Of a stretch of 40,642 nt of DNA, positions 17,106 through 26,890 are shown one piece after another. This DNA comes from Verrucomicrobiota bacterium (GTDB lineage Bacteria > Verrucomicrobiota > Verrucomicrobiia > Limisphaerales > SIBE01). Location: contig VHCZ01000025.1 in NCBI GenBank assembly GCA_016871535.1, positions 1-40,642 on the forward strand. Reading direction: 5' to 3'. Under the pieces are notes generated by a model. That model had not been told where the DNA came from. It saw only the letters and a program-made list of their open reading frames with translations, and did not search any database. Position numbers and translations under genes: made by a program. Position 1 is the stretch's first letter; the number at the start of each line of letters is the position of its first letter.

Positions 17106-17241
17106 CGTAGCGCAGAGTTGCACTCTGCCGTATCGCCGATTTGCAATCGGCAGCGGTTCGGCGAGTTTCAGAGCCCTCGAACTTGCCGAGCCCCTGCGGA
17201 ATGCAATTCCGCGATACGGCAGATTACGAATCTGCGCTACG
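17106..17241. repeat. 136-base dyad repeat, family A, copy 2, in the 17040-17512 spacer
   Basis: Same length and orientation as copy 1 at 10936. The first 46 bases are identical, the right third is nearly so, and the middle has diverged. Here it lies between genes. The spacer also holds a family B repeat (17291-17335) and no gene I can support, although a frame is open across it by chance. Confidence 0.85.
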
Positions 17242-17290
17242 CTGAACAAATACCCGGGAGAGAACTCTCCGCAGCAGGACGTCGCGCATT

Positions 17291-17335
17291 GTCCCCCTGA
17301 GCCTCCCCCTCTCTTCCTCGGAGGGGGAGAGGGGG
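17291..17335. repeat. Dyad repeat, family B, copy 5
   Basis: GCCTCCCCCTCTCTTCCTC and GGAGGGGGAGAGGGGG form a hairpin (CCCCCTC-class arm with GAGGGGG). It is upstream of the giant protease gene. It could end transcription from the pilin genes, but no T-run follows. Confidence 0.5.
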
Positions 17336-17512
17336 TCCGCAGGACGGGAGAGGGGGGCGTTCGTGGGGAGGGCAGGGTGAAGGAGCGGAATCCGGCTCTC
17401 CATTCCGAGTCTTTCTCAGTTTTTTCTTTGCCATTGTTCGCGTGGAACGCGCATCCTAAGAAAAAGCCTTGTCCTGGGTCTTGCGGGATAGAGACGTGAC
17501 GAGCATTTCACT

Positions 17513-20500
17513 ATGCGCCTGGAAAGTCGAACGTGGTTCTTGTTAAGCCTGTTGCTGCTGGCGGCGGCGCTGTTTTTTTGGCTTTATGGCAACGATTACC
17601 AGGCCCGGAAATCGATCCAGCCTCCGCCGCAGACCAATCAGCAACGCCAGGCCTCCTCGCTTTCTCAATCCGCCTCCGGCTACAACTTCCCGCTTCTGAC
17701 GCGGCTCGACAGCGCTCTGGCCGCGCAAATCGCTGCCACGCCAGCCCAGACGGTCCGCACCGCATCCGAGCGACGACCCGCCATGCAAAGCGGGCGCGCC
17801 GCGTATCGGGTGAGCAACACTCCGAAATCCGCGCAGGAACTGGCCCGTTCTGACACGGCCATCCTGCTCCGCAATGCCTGGATTGACACGACGCAGTCGG
17901 CCGCGCTTCCGATTCCCGCGCATCTGAAGTCGTCCGGGGATCCGGGGAGTTATCTGGTCCAGGCGCGCGGGCCGATCCGTGATGAATTTCGCGCACGGTT
18001 GCGTGAAGCTAACGCGTCGATCATCTCTTACATCCCGAACAACAGTTACTTGGTGCGTGTCTCGCCGGAAGGCGCCCGGCGGTTGAAAACCTGGGCCGGG
18101 GTCAGGTCCGTTCTGCCGTACGAACCATACTATAAACTTGAAAACAAGCTGCTCGTTCTCGCCGTCGAGCAAGAGCCGGTGCCCGAAGCTCGCTGGTTGC
18201 GGCTGACTCTCTTCCCGGGAGAGCGCGAGTCAGCAGTGCGGGCCGTGCAAGCGCTCGGGGCAGAGTTGATTGCGGAGGAGCCGTCGCCGTTCGGTCCCCA
18301 GCTTGTGATTCGCCCGGAACCCCGCAGTTTGCCCGCGCTGGCGCAGCTTCCATCGGTTCAGGGCATCGAGCTTTGCCACGACCGCCAGCTCATGAACGAC
18401 AAGATGCGGGTGAGGATCGGGCTGGCGACCAACACCACCACCGCCGTCAATTATCTCGGACTGACTGGAAGCAACATCGTCGTCAACATCAACGACTCCG
18501 GGACCGATGCCTCGCATCCGGATCTGCAAGGCCGCGTGACCGTTTCAGAGCAGCGGCTGCTGACGGATACCGTTGGCCATGGCACGCACGTGGCCGGAAT
18601 CATCGCGGGCAACGGAACGCAGTCCGCGTCCATCCCGGAATTGCCGCACGGTTCGGTTACGAACTCGAACTTCCGCGGCGTCGCGCCTCGCGCCCGAATT
18701 TTCACCATGCCGATCGTGTTCGGTCCGGCCGTGAATCCCGCCGTCTCGGACACCTATTTACACGAGCGAGCCGCGGCGACGAACCTGTTTTCCTTCCGGC
18801 GCCGCAGCACGCTCATCTCGAACAACAGTTGGAATTACAATGGCGCGAACGAATACGACTCTTCCGCGGCTCGCTTTGACGCCGCGACGCGCGACGCGTT
18901 GCCCGGCGTAACGAATGCCCAATCCACGCTTTATGTCGTTTCCGCGGGCAACACCGGCGAGGGCGAAGACGACGGCCTGGGCGGTCTTTCCAGCAGCGTA
19001 CCCTCTCCCGCGACCGCCAAGAACGTCATCTCGGTCGGCGCTCTGGAGAGTTTTCGCAGGATCACCAATCAGGCGGTCGTGACGAACATGGACCTGACAT
19101 TGAGCACGAATGAACCATTCGCGCTCTCGAGCGATAGCGACGATCAGGTCGCCGCCTTTTCGAGCCGGGGGAACATCGAGATAGGAGCGGAAGGCGATTT
19201 CGGGCGGTTCAAACCGGACGTCGTGGCCCCCGGTGGTTTCATCGTTTCGCTGCGCTCCAAGGATTGGGCTTACGAACCGGGCACCAATGCGGCCGAGGCG
19301 CAGGTATTGCAGCAACTTCATCCCAAGCTGGGCCGCTATTACCGCTACGAATCCGGCACGAGCATGGCCGCGCCCGTGGTTTCAGGGATGCTCGCGCTCA
19401 TCCAGGAGTTTTTTGAGTCGCGGCTCCCGGTCACCCAGTTGGGACCCCCTACGTTCGGGTCGCAGAGTCTGCGGCGCACGAACAGCCCGGCGTTGATGAA
19501 AGCGTTGCTGATTCACGGCGCGCGTTCCGCGGGACCGCTTTACGACAGCTACCCGAAAAGCTCGATCAACTACCAGGGCTGGGGATTGGTCAACATCTCG
19601 AATACGCTGCCCGCGCTGATGCTGTCCCAGCCTGAAGCCAGTTGGCCCATCCGATTTTTCGATCAACACCCGACCAATGCCGTCGCCACCGGCCAGACCA
19701 AATCGTGGAACGTCAATCTTACCGAAAGCGCGCAGCAAGTGCCGTTGCGCGTGACGCTGGTCTGGACCGATCCGCCCGGCAATCCCAACGCCGCGATCAA
19801 ACTGGTCAACGACCTGAACCTTGTCGTCTCCAATACCGTCACGCGGCAGGTCTATTACGGAAACAACATCCCGGTCGCGAGCGACTTCACGCAACCGAGC
19901 GAACCGGATACGCCTCCGGTCACGGACATGGTGAACAACGTGGAGAACGTGTTCATCCGCGAACCGTTCGGCTCCAATTTCGTCGTCAGCGTCGTGGGCC
20001 ACCGCGTCAACGTCGCGGCGGTTTCGGATTACACGTCGGTCACCACGACGAACCTGGATATCGTGCAGGATTTCGCGCTGGTGGTTTCGACTGGCGATCT
20101 GAGCCTGACGAACGCCTTCACGATCACGCCCATTACCACCAACGCGCCCGCCATCCCGCCTGCGCCGACCGTCATGACCAACGGGGTGCCGTTGCTCAAT
20201 CGCCATGCCGGCGCGCAACCCACGCTTTCGACGAACCGGAATGGCGTGCCGGAGCAATGGAATTTTTACGTGTTCACAAACTCGTTCATGACGAACAGCC
20301 CGTTGACGATTACCAATGGCACCAACGTCGCGTTCATCACTTTTTTGCCTCCAGATCTGGGGCGCCCCAGGAATCTCGAAGCGGACATTGATCTGTACGT
20401 TTCCAAGGATGCGGGCCTGACGAACCTGAATCAGCTCGCGATGGATTCCGCCTGGAAATCCACCACGCGCGGCGGCACGGAATACATCACGTTCACCAAC

Positions 20501-23500
20501 GCCGCGCTCGGAGATGTCTTTTATATCGGAGTCAAATCCGAGGACCAACAAGCGGCCGAGTACGGGCTGATTGCGTACTCCAGCGACCAGCCCTTCGAAA
20601 CGTTGGACAACGGCAGCCCCGTGCTCCAGGCTTTCCCGGTTCCCGCGATCATTCCGGACGGCGTGGCCAGCAGTCCCGGCGGCGTGCAAATGTTCGCGAT
20701 TGGAATCACGCCCGTTGTGGCCGAGCGAGTGGTGGTGACGAGCGTGCTGGCTCATGAAGATTTGGGTGACCTGATCGGCATTCTCAGCCACGAAGGGACT
20801 TCGGCGGTTTTGAACAATCACACGCTGATCCCGGGCCGGGTCTCCGGGACCAACATTTTCGTCTATGACGACAGCCGGTTCGCGCCTTTGCCGTTCACTC
20901 AGCGAACCGACGGGCCGGGCAGTCTGGAGAATTTCGCCGGACGATACAGCACCGGCGTCTGGATGCTCAATATGGTGGATAATGCGCCGACGCACACCGG
21001 ACGCGTGGCGTCGCTGACGATCCGGATTCGCCCGCTCTTCGGCGGCAATCTCGGCGCGGCGGGCGCGGCGGGTCTGGACGGCCAGGTTTTACCGAACGAC
21101 CGCACGTGCTTCTTCCACGATGTGCCTCCGGAAGCGACGAATCTCGTGGTGCGGCTCTCGCAATTGACCGGCCCGGTCGAACTCATGATCCGGCGGGAAA
21201 AAGTCCCGGACACGAATGATTTCGACAAGACCATCACCATCAATCCGCCCGGCGGCGAACTCCGATTGGGAATCAAGGACGAACCCGCGCCGTTGCTGGC
21301 CGGACGTTACGTGATCTGCGTGTACAATCCGAGCCTCTCGGCGGCGGTGAAGTTCCACATTGTGTCTCTGGCTGAACTGGGCCTCACGGCGGACACGTCG
21401 CTGACTTTGACCTCCACCAACATTCTCACGACAATCGATGACGGACGCACCTCCGCCACGTTTGACGTGTTGGCGGACAAACAAGTCACCGATGTCCAGG
21501 TCGGAGTTCGCGTCAACCATCCGCGGCCCCAGGACCTGGTCTTGCACCTGGTCAGTCCGCAAGGCGCGCGCATTCTGCTGACGGAGAACCGCGGCGGCTT
21601 CAGCCCGCAAGGCTACGGATCGGGATACGACACGAACATCAGTTTCGCGATTTTCACCGAGGCCACGAACCGCTTCAAAGATCTGCTCCCGATCAAATTC
21701 GCCACCGCGCCCTACACCAATGCCGTCGGCGGAGGCCTTGACGTCCCGTTGTTCTCCGACGGATTCGAGAACGCCACTCTGGGCGCATACAGCTCCAACG
21801 CCGTGGTCTCCGGTTGGACCGTCACGCAAGGCCGCGTGCAAGTCCACGCGACGCTGGCCACACTTCCAGGGGTGCCTTCGGCATCGGGAACGAACTTCCT
21901 CGAGCTGGACACGACGCGAAGTCCCGCCGGCATCCTCAGAACCGTCCCCACCTCGCCCGGATCGCAATATTTGCTGAGCTTCAAATACAACCGGAACCCC
22001 GCCGCGATTCGCCCGGGTGTCGCTCACGGCTTGCAGGTCTATTACGGCCCGCCTGCGGACGTGCGGTCGGCCAACAAATTCGTGCCCGTCCAGGGCTTCG
22101 GATGGGTTTCGACCGACATCGTCTTCCGCGCCACAAGTCCTCTCACCGTCATTGAGATGGCTTCGCTGACCAGCGCGGGGCCGCTCGTGGACGACGTCCA
22201 ACTCTTCGACGTCGTGGCGACCACGAACACTTTCGTGATGCCGGAGGAAGCCTTGAGCATTCTGAACGGCGAACGCACGATCGGGGAATGGAAGTTGGAA
22301 ATCCTCGACACGCGCCGGGGACCTGGGGCCAGTCTGCCGACCGGCCTTTTGAGTTGGGAATTGCTCCTCAAATATGGCGAACCCCGGCCGCGGGCCATCG
22401 TGCTGACCAACGACGTCGCGTACAGCGCCGTTCTGACCAACAATCAGACGAATTATTTCATTGTGGACCTTTGCGACACCACGAAAGAAGCGTTTGCCAC
22501 GTTGACCGGCCCGACGAACAAGATCGTTCTCCTGGCTGACCGCAGCGGCTTGCCCACGGGCGATCTGCTCCGCGACGATTATTCGCCGACCACGAACAGC
22601 GTCGCTGCGGACGCGACTCTGGGCACGGGCACATTCGCCTTGCGCGCCGATCCGGCGCACCCGGTGCCATTGCAGCCGGGCAAGCGGTTTTTTCTCGCGG
22701 TTCACAACCTGAAGCAGGAAGAGACGAACAATTATTCCCTGGTCCTGAATCTGGACCGCGATGAGTGCCACGGCCCGCGCCGCATCATCCCGCTGACCAA
22801 CAGCGTGCCCTACACGAACAGCATTCCGCCGCTGACGAATCTGTTCAATTACTACGTCTTCACTCCGTCCTGCAACGCCGGGCAGGTGGAATTCGAATTG
22901 AAGCCCAGGAACGGCGACCTCGGCATGGTGATCAAGAAAGGGCCGCTGCCGCCTTTGCCCGACCTGACCCATTTCGATTACTCCATCGACTTGCCCGGCA
23001 ACCGAACCAACGAAGTGATCACCATCAGCACGAATTCCGCGCCTGTGCCGATGTTGCCGGGGGATGAGTGGTACATCGGGGTCTATCAGAAATCGACCAA
23101 CACGGTTCTCTACACGATCACGGCGACCGAGCTAACGGTGGCGGGAGCGAAAATCACGGGAACCAATGTCGTGGCGCTCACCAATAGTGTGCCGCTGGAT
23201 TTCACGATCCAGTACTGCCCGGAATTTACGAATTACTTCCGCTTCACCATTACGAATCCGGTCCCCGGCGTGAGATTCGTGGTGACGAACCTCAATGCGA
23301 ACGCGGATATCTTCGCCAGCTTCAACTCCCTCCCCACCCCGGTGAGTTTCCTGAGCAGCAACACGTCGGGCACGAATTTCAGCGCGGCCCCCACGATTAC
23401 CACCAACTCTCAGCAGCCCACGCTGCGCGGAGATTGGTACGTTCTGGTCGTGAACAGGCTCCCCACGAATTTCCGTTTCACCATTCAAGGGGACGAGTTG

Positions 23501-25495
23501 ATCGAGATCGAGCGGCCCGGAATTCGATTCATCATTCCGGACCTGACATTCCGGCCTGGAGAACTCTGCCTGACCTGGGACACGGTGTTTGGGTATTTCT
23601 ACAACGTGCAAGGAAAGGCCGCGGTCGATGATCCGGCCTGGATTGACGCCGCGCCGCAAAGCACGGGCACCGGCGAGAGCGTCACGTACTGCATGAGTTT
23701 CCCCGGACCGTTCCGTTTCTTCCGCATCATGGAAACGCCCACCACACCGCTGCCGCCGCCGCCGCCCGTGGGCCAGTATATCACGCCGTTGCTCCTGGTG
23801 GGGCAATCGAACCTTTGCGTGCGCTGGCCGTCGATGGTGTTGAGCAACTATTACGTCCAGGCCAAATCCAGCGTGGACGACGCGACCTGGGCTCGCGTCT
23901 CGCCTTTGATCACCACGGCCGGCCAGCTTGCGGAATATTGCCTCGACTTGCCGACACCTTATCGATTCTTCCGCGTTGAAGTGGTGGGTGTGGCCCCGCC
24001 GCCGCCGCCGCCCGTGCAGTTTGTCACGCCCGTGCTCGTGCTGAACCCCACGAATCTTTGCCTGAGATGGACGTCTTCGATCGGGACGAATTATGTCGTC
24101 GAGGCCCGGACGAATGTCGAAGACCGGATCTGGGATCGGATTTCGTCGGTGCTGACGGCTTCGAGCACGAACAGCGAATTCTGTCTGGATCGGCCGACGC
24201 CGTATCGGTTCTTCCAGATCACCGTCGTGGGCGCGGCCCCGCCGCCGCCGCCGCCGGCCCAGCGCATCATTGTCGGGGCCGACGCCAGCGAAACCAACCT
24301 TTGCGTGCGATGGAACTCGGCGGTGGGCACGAACTACGTCGTGGAAGCCAAAACCAACCTCGAAGATCAAGTGTGGAGCCGCATCTCTTCGGTCATCGCG
24401 GCCGCCAGTACGAACACGGAGTATTGCGTGCCGCTGCCCACGCCGTATCGGTTTGTGCGAATTGTGATTGTGACCGAGCCGGCGCCGCCGCCACCGCCAC
24501 CCCCGGCTCAAGAGGTCCGGTTGAAACTAGCCGTTGGGACGAACAATCTCTGTCTGGGTTGGAATTCCGCCGTCGGAACCAATTACGTGATCGAAGCAAA
24601 GACGAACCTGGAGGACACGGCCTGGGCGCGGCTCTCTTCCGTGATCACCGCGGCGAGCGCCAACAGCGAATACTGCGTGACGCTGCCCACACCGTACCGC
24701 TTCTTCCGCGTCGAAGTTGTGGGCGGCGCGCCGCCTCAACCGCCCCCGCCGCCGCCGAGCGAGCCGGTGGCCGTGAAAGCTGTAGCGACGACCACCAACC
24801 TTTGCCTGAACTGGAATTCGGTGCCGGGCACGAAGTACGTCGTCGAAGCCAAGTCGAACGTCGCGGACACCGCCTGGGCGCGGCTTTCCGCGGAGATTAC
24901 GGCAGCGAGCACCAACAGCCAGTATTGCGTGACGCTGCCGACTTCCTACCAATTCTTCCGCGTTGAAGTGGTAGGCGGGACGCCGCCTCAACCCCCGCCG
25001 CCCTCGCCGCCGGGCGAGCCAGTGGCCTTGAAGGCAGTCGCCACTGCGACCAACCTTTGTTTGAACTGGAATTCCGTGGCGGGCACGAATTACGTGATCG
25101 AGGCCAAGACGAACGTCGAGGACACGGCCTGGGCCCGGCTTTCTTCTGTGATCACGGCGGCGAGCACGAATAGCCGGTATTGCGTGACGTTGCCGACACC
25201 GTACCGTTTCTTCCGCGTTGAAGTGGTCGGAGCGGCGCCTCAACCGCCGCCCGCACCGACGCCCAGCCAGCCCGTTGCTGTGAAAGCTGTGGCGAAGACG
25301 AACAGCATTTGCCTGAGCTGGAATTCTGTCGCCGGGACAAACTACGCCGTGGAAGCCAAGACCAACGTCCAGGACGCCGCCTGGAGCCGGGTCTCGCCCG
25401 TCATCACGGCCACAACGACGAACACCGAGCACTGTGTGGCGTTGCCGACTGCCTACCAATTCTTCCGGGTCGCCTTGCGGGACGGGTTTCGCTGA
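17513..25495 (+). CDS. Giant secreted S8 (subtilisin-like) protease with P domains and tandem C-terminal repeats
   Basis: A 2660-residue protein. An N-terminal signal/anchor (TWFLLSLLLLAAALFFWLYG) is followed by a propeptide-like region to about residue 300. The S8 catalytic domain has Asp328 (NDSGTD), His356 (GHGTHVAG), oxyanion Asn480 (SAGN) and Ser617 (GTSMAAP), so it should be active. The post-catalytic beta domain ends near residue 865. Then come one P-domain-like segment (about 1070-1170) and a second one split by a DUF642-like insert (about 1290-1620). Further beta-rich segments resembling pre-peptidase C-terminal domains follow. From about 2017 there are eight repeats of about 80 residues with polyproline linkers. 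It is probably exported; the neighbouring pseudopilus is a candidate route. Stop TGA 25493 interrupts the repeat series. Confidence 0.9.
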   Translation: MRLESRTWFLLSLLLLAAALFFWLYGNDYQARKSIQPPPQTNQQRQASSLSQSASGYNFPLLTRLDSALAAQIAATPAQTVRTASERRPAMQSGRAAYRVSNTPKSAQELARSDTAILLRNAWIDTTQSAALPIPAHLKSSGDPGSYLVQARGPIRDEFRARLREANASIISYIPNNSYLVRVSPEGARRLKTWAGVRSVLPYEPYYKLENKLLVLAVEQEPVPEARWLRLTLFPGERESAVRAVQALGAELIAEEPSPFGPQLVIRPEPRSLPALAQLPSVQGIELCHDRQLMNDKMRVRIGLATNTTTAVNYLGLTGSNIVVNINDSGTDASHPDLQGRVTVSEQRLLTDTVGHGTHVAGIIAGNGTQSASIPELPHGSVTNSNFRGVAPRARIFTMPIVFGPAVNPAVSDTYLHERAAATNLFSFRRRSTLISNNSWNYNGANEYDSSAARFDAATRDALPGVTNAQSTLYVVSAGNTGEGEDDGLGGLSSSVPSPATAKNVISVGALESFRRITNQAVVTNMDLTLSTNEPFALSSDSDDQVAAFSSRGNIEIGAEGDFGRFKPDVVAPGGFIVSLRSKDWAYEPGTNAAEAQVLQQLHPKLGRYYRYESGTSMAAPVVSGMLALIQEFFESRLPVTQLGPPTFGSQSLRRTNSPALMKALLIHGARSAGPLYDSYPKSSINYQGWGLVNISNTLPALMLSQPEASWPIRFFDQHPTNAVATGQTKSWNVNLTESAQQVPLRVTLVWTDPPGNPNAAIKLVNDLNLVVSNTVTRQVYYGNNIPVASDFTQPSEPDTPPVTDMVNNVENVFIREPFGSNFVVSVVGHRVNVAAVSDYTSVTTTNLDIVQDFALVVSTGDLSLTNAFTITPITTNAPAIPPAPTVMTNGVPLLNRHAGAQPTLSTNRNGVPEQWNFYVFTNSFMTNSPLTITNGTNVAFITFLPPDLGRPRNLEADIDLYVSKDAGLTNLNQLAMDSAWKSTTRGGTEYITFTNAALGDVFYIGVKSEDQQAAEYGLIAYSSDQPFETLDNGSPVLQAFPVPAIIPDGVASSPGGVQMFAIGITPVVAERVVVTSVLAHEDLGDLIGILSHEGTSAVLNNHTLIPGRVSGTNIFVYDDSRFAPLPFTQRTDGPGSLENFAGRYSTGVWMLNMVDNAPTHTGRVASLTIRIRPLFGGNLGAAGAAGLDGQVLPNDRTCFFHDVPPEATNLVVRLSQLTGPVELMIRREKVPDTNDFDKTITINPPGGELRLGIKDEPAPLLAGRYVICVYNPSLSAAVKFHIVSLAELGLTADTSLTLTSTNILTTIDDGRTSATFDVLADKQVTDVQVGVRVNHPRPQDLVLHLVSPQGARILLTENRGGFSPQGYGSGYDTNISFAIFTEATNRFKDLLPIKFATAPYTNAVGGGLDVPLFSDGFENATLGAYSSNAVVSGWTVTQGRVQVHATLATLPGVPSASGTNFLELDTTRSPAGILRTVPTSPGSQYLLSFKYNRNPAAIRPGVAHGLQVYYGPPADVRSANKFVPVQGFGWVSTDIVFRATSPLTVIEMASLTSAGPLVDDVQLFDVVATTNTFVMPEEALSILNGERTIGEWKLEILDTRRGPGASLPTGLLSWELLLKYGEPRPRAIVLTNDVAYSAVLTNNQTNYFIVDLCDTTKEAFATLTGPTNKIVLLADRSGLPTGDLLRDDYSPTTNSVAADATLGTGTFALRADPAHPVPLQPGKRFFLAVHNLKQEETNNYSLVLNLDRDECHGPRRIIPLTNSVPYTNSIPPLTNLFNYYVFTPSCNAGQVEFELKPRNGDLGMVIKKGPLPPLPDLTHFDYSIDLPGNRTNEVITISTNSAPVPMLPGDEWYIGVYQKSTNTVLYTITATELTVAGAKITGTNVVALTNSVPLDFTIQYCPEFTNYFRFTITNPVPGVRFVVTNLNANADIFASFNSLPTPVSFLSSNTSGTNFSAAPTITTNSQQPTLRGDWYVLVVNRLPTNFRFTIQGDELIEIERPGIRFIIPDLTFRPGELCLTWDTVFGYFYNVQGKAAVDDPAWIDAAPQSTGTGESVTYCMSFPGPFRFFRIMETPTTPLPPPPPVGQYITPLLLVGQSNLCVRWPSMVLSNYYVQAKSSVDDATWARVSPLITTAGQLAEYCLDLPTPYRFFRVEVVGVAPPPPPPVQFVTPVLVLNPTNLCLRWTSSIGTNYVVEARTNVEDRIWDRISSVLTASSTNSEFCLDRPTPYRFFQITVVGAAPPPPPPAQRIIVGADASETNLCVRWNSAVGTNYVVEAKTNLEDQVWSRISSVIAAASTNTEYCVPLPTPYRFVRIVIVTEPAPPPPPPPAQEVRLKLAVGTNNLCLGWNSAVGTNYVIEAKTNLEDTAWARLSSVITAASANSEYCVTLPTPYRFFRVEVVGGAPPQPPPPPPSEPVAVKAVATTTNLCLNWNSVPGTKYVVEAKSNVADTAWARLSAEITAASTNSQYCVTLPTSYQFFRVEVVGGTPPQPPPPSPPGEPVALKAVATATNLCLNWNSVAGTNYVIEAKTNVEDTAWARLSSVITAASTNSRYCVTLPTPYRFFRVEVVGAAPQPPPAPTPSQPVAVKAVAKTNSICLSWNSVAGTNYAVEAKTNVQDAAWSRVSPVITATTTNTEHCVALPTAYQFFRVALRDGFR
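23561..25495 (+). repeat. Eight tandem repeats of about 80 codons in the protease C-terminus
   Basis: Each unit reads roughly TNLCLxWNS-xGTNYVVEAKTN, then VEDTAWARLSSVITAASTN, then EYCVTLPTPYRFFRVEVVG and a proline-rich linker. Two cysteines are conserved per unit (in LCL and in YC) and may form a disulfide. Units 4 to 7 are the most alike, which suggests recent duplication. The middle units have runs of CCG codons giving six or more prolines. Confidence 0.9.
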
Positions 25496-25497
25496 GC

Positions 25498-26676
25498 CGG
25501 CTCTCCTCACAGACCGCCCCGCGTTCCGCCGCGCTTTCGTCGCAGGGCGGCGTGATCGATCCGCGGGTCCGATATTCGAGCACGAACGTTTGCCTCAACT
25601 GGGATTCACAAGCGGGCCTGAAGTATCGCGTCGAAGGAGCCACTTCCGGTGTTTCCCGGGTGGTGTACGACAACACGGTTAGCAGCAGCTCCGTCCGATC
25701 GTTTTTCCCAGGCAACGGAATCGAGTTTGGAGACGACGTCACACTCGCCGGGACCGAGCGTCTTCTGACCGATTTTCGTTTCGATTATTTTCTGAGTCCG
25801 AACGCCAACGCGAACGAGAAAGCGGAATTGTTCTTCCGCTTGAATGACGGCCCGGACGACACGCCGGGAACGATGGTGTTTCGCAGCGGCGAATTCACGC
25901 TCGACACCAGCCCGAGCGGCTATGTCATCGTCGATGCAACGGAGCTGGGAGTTCCGGTGCCCAATGCGCTGACCTGGAGCCTCGTCATCACCGGGGTTGA
26001 TCCGGGAGAGGAAGCCGGCTTGCTCCTGAACGGTCCCCCCACGGCCGGCGCCAGTATCGTGAGCTTCTGGCAAAGGAGCCCCGAAGGCGTCTGGACGCGG
26101 AATCTCATTGATGAAGGCGCCGTGCAGGGGAGCTTCGCGGCCTCCGTCAAAGCTGCTCCCAATGCAGCATCGTCTTGGATCCCGTTGTCCTGGGTCACGG
26201 CCTCCAGCTCAACTTCGTCCTACTGCCTGGACTTGCCCAACCCGCATCGGCTCTTTCGAATCGTGCCGGAAGCCGGCGGTCCCGGGCCCTCTCCGGCGCC
26301 GAGGCTGCAGGTTCCGGTGATCCTGGCGGACGGCCGCGTGCAATTCAGTTGGAACGCGGAAGCGGGGAAGAAATACGAATTGCAGTGGAGTCCAAACGTC
26401 GGGGATCCGCCGCGCGTCAATTGGACAACCCTCACCAACGTGACCGCAAGCGGCGCGCTCGTAACGGTCACCGAGCCAGCCCATCCCACCAGTTCGCCGC
26501 GTTTCTACCGCCTGCGCGTTCCGGAGCCTCAACGACAGGCCTGGCGTCCAAACATGCGCGGACGACACGGGCCAGGTCCTCCAGCTTGTAAGGTTTCTGA
26601 AACTCAAGGTCGTCCGGATGCACGCGGCTTCGCCAGCTTTCCGGATCGCATCCCATTTCCTCGGCGGAGTATTTGA
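25498..26676 (+). pseudogene. Frame-shifted continuation of the giant protease (ninth repeat and C-terminal domain)
   Basis: Three bases after the protease stop, the frame one base back stays open to 26676. It begins a ninth repeat at STNVCLNWDSQAGLKYRVEG. About 180 residues of another beta-rich domain (NGIEFGDDVTLAG, DFRFDYFLSPNANANEKAEL, a choice-of-anchor-like region) are inserted, and the repeat then resumes as SWIPLSWVTASSSTSSYCLD and LPNPHRLFRI. A last domain (FSWNAEAGKKYELQWSPNVG, RFYRLRVPE) is a typical end for such proteins. The frame has no start codon with a ribosome-binding site, so it reads as the lost C-terminus of the upstream gene. Residues after about 26530 are foreign. A sequencing error could give the same picture. 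Confidence 0.7.
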
Positions 26677-26840
26677 GCAGACGCGTGAAATCGCCGTCCC
26701 AATGCCATTCGCCGGTTGAGGGGCATCCCTCGTAAACGATTTCCGCCAGAGCGCGTACCAGCGCTTCATGGCGTTGCAGAGGGGTTATCGCAGGTTCAAT
26801 TTGCTTGTCGAAGACAGAGAAAATCGGGCATGAATAACTC
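26525..26840 (-). pseudogene. Remnant of a hybrid histidine kinase: PAS piece joined to a receiver-domain tail
   Basis: On the minus strand, ALAEIVYEGCPSTGEWHWDG, then DFTRLLKYSAEEMGCDPESW and RSRVHPDDL make a PAS domain of the kind found in sensor kinases. It runs directly into FQKPYKLEDLARVVRACLDA, which looks like the last helix of a response-regulator receiver domain (KP-x-x-x-x-x-L motif). The dimerisation and ATP-binding parts expected between them are missing, so an internal deletion is likely. It overlaps the 3' end of the shifted protease frame, which suggests that a rearrangement joined the two here. No intact start is evident. Confidence 0.5.
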
Positions 26841-26890
26841 CCAATCAAGAAACCAGGAACAATCGAACCATCAAATCCCAGAATTATCCC

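Noticed and set aside
16975-17499. 174-codon frame over the spacer before the protease gene
   Set aside because: It starts inside the GspK-like gene and is built from family A and B repeats, with no leader, domain or ribosome-binding site.
23750-25270. CRISPR-like array (regular repeats in the protease gene)
   Set aside because: The units are about 240 bases, in frame, with conserved protein sequence and no unique spacers.
25470-25500. Programmed -1 frameshift site in the protease gene
   Set aside because: GGGTTTCGC is present but not in the X-XXY-YYZ register of the reading frame, and no downstream pseudoknot is evident. A mutation or sequencing error is simpler.
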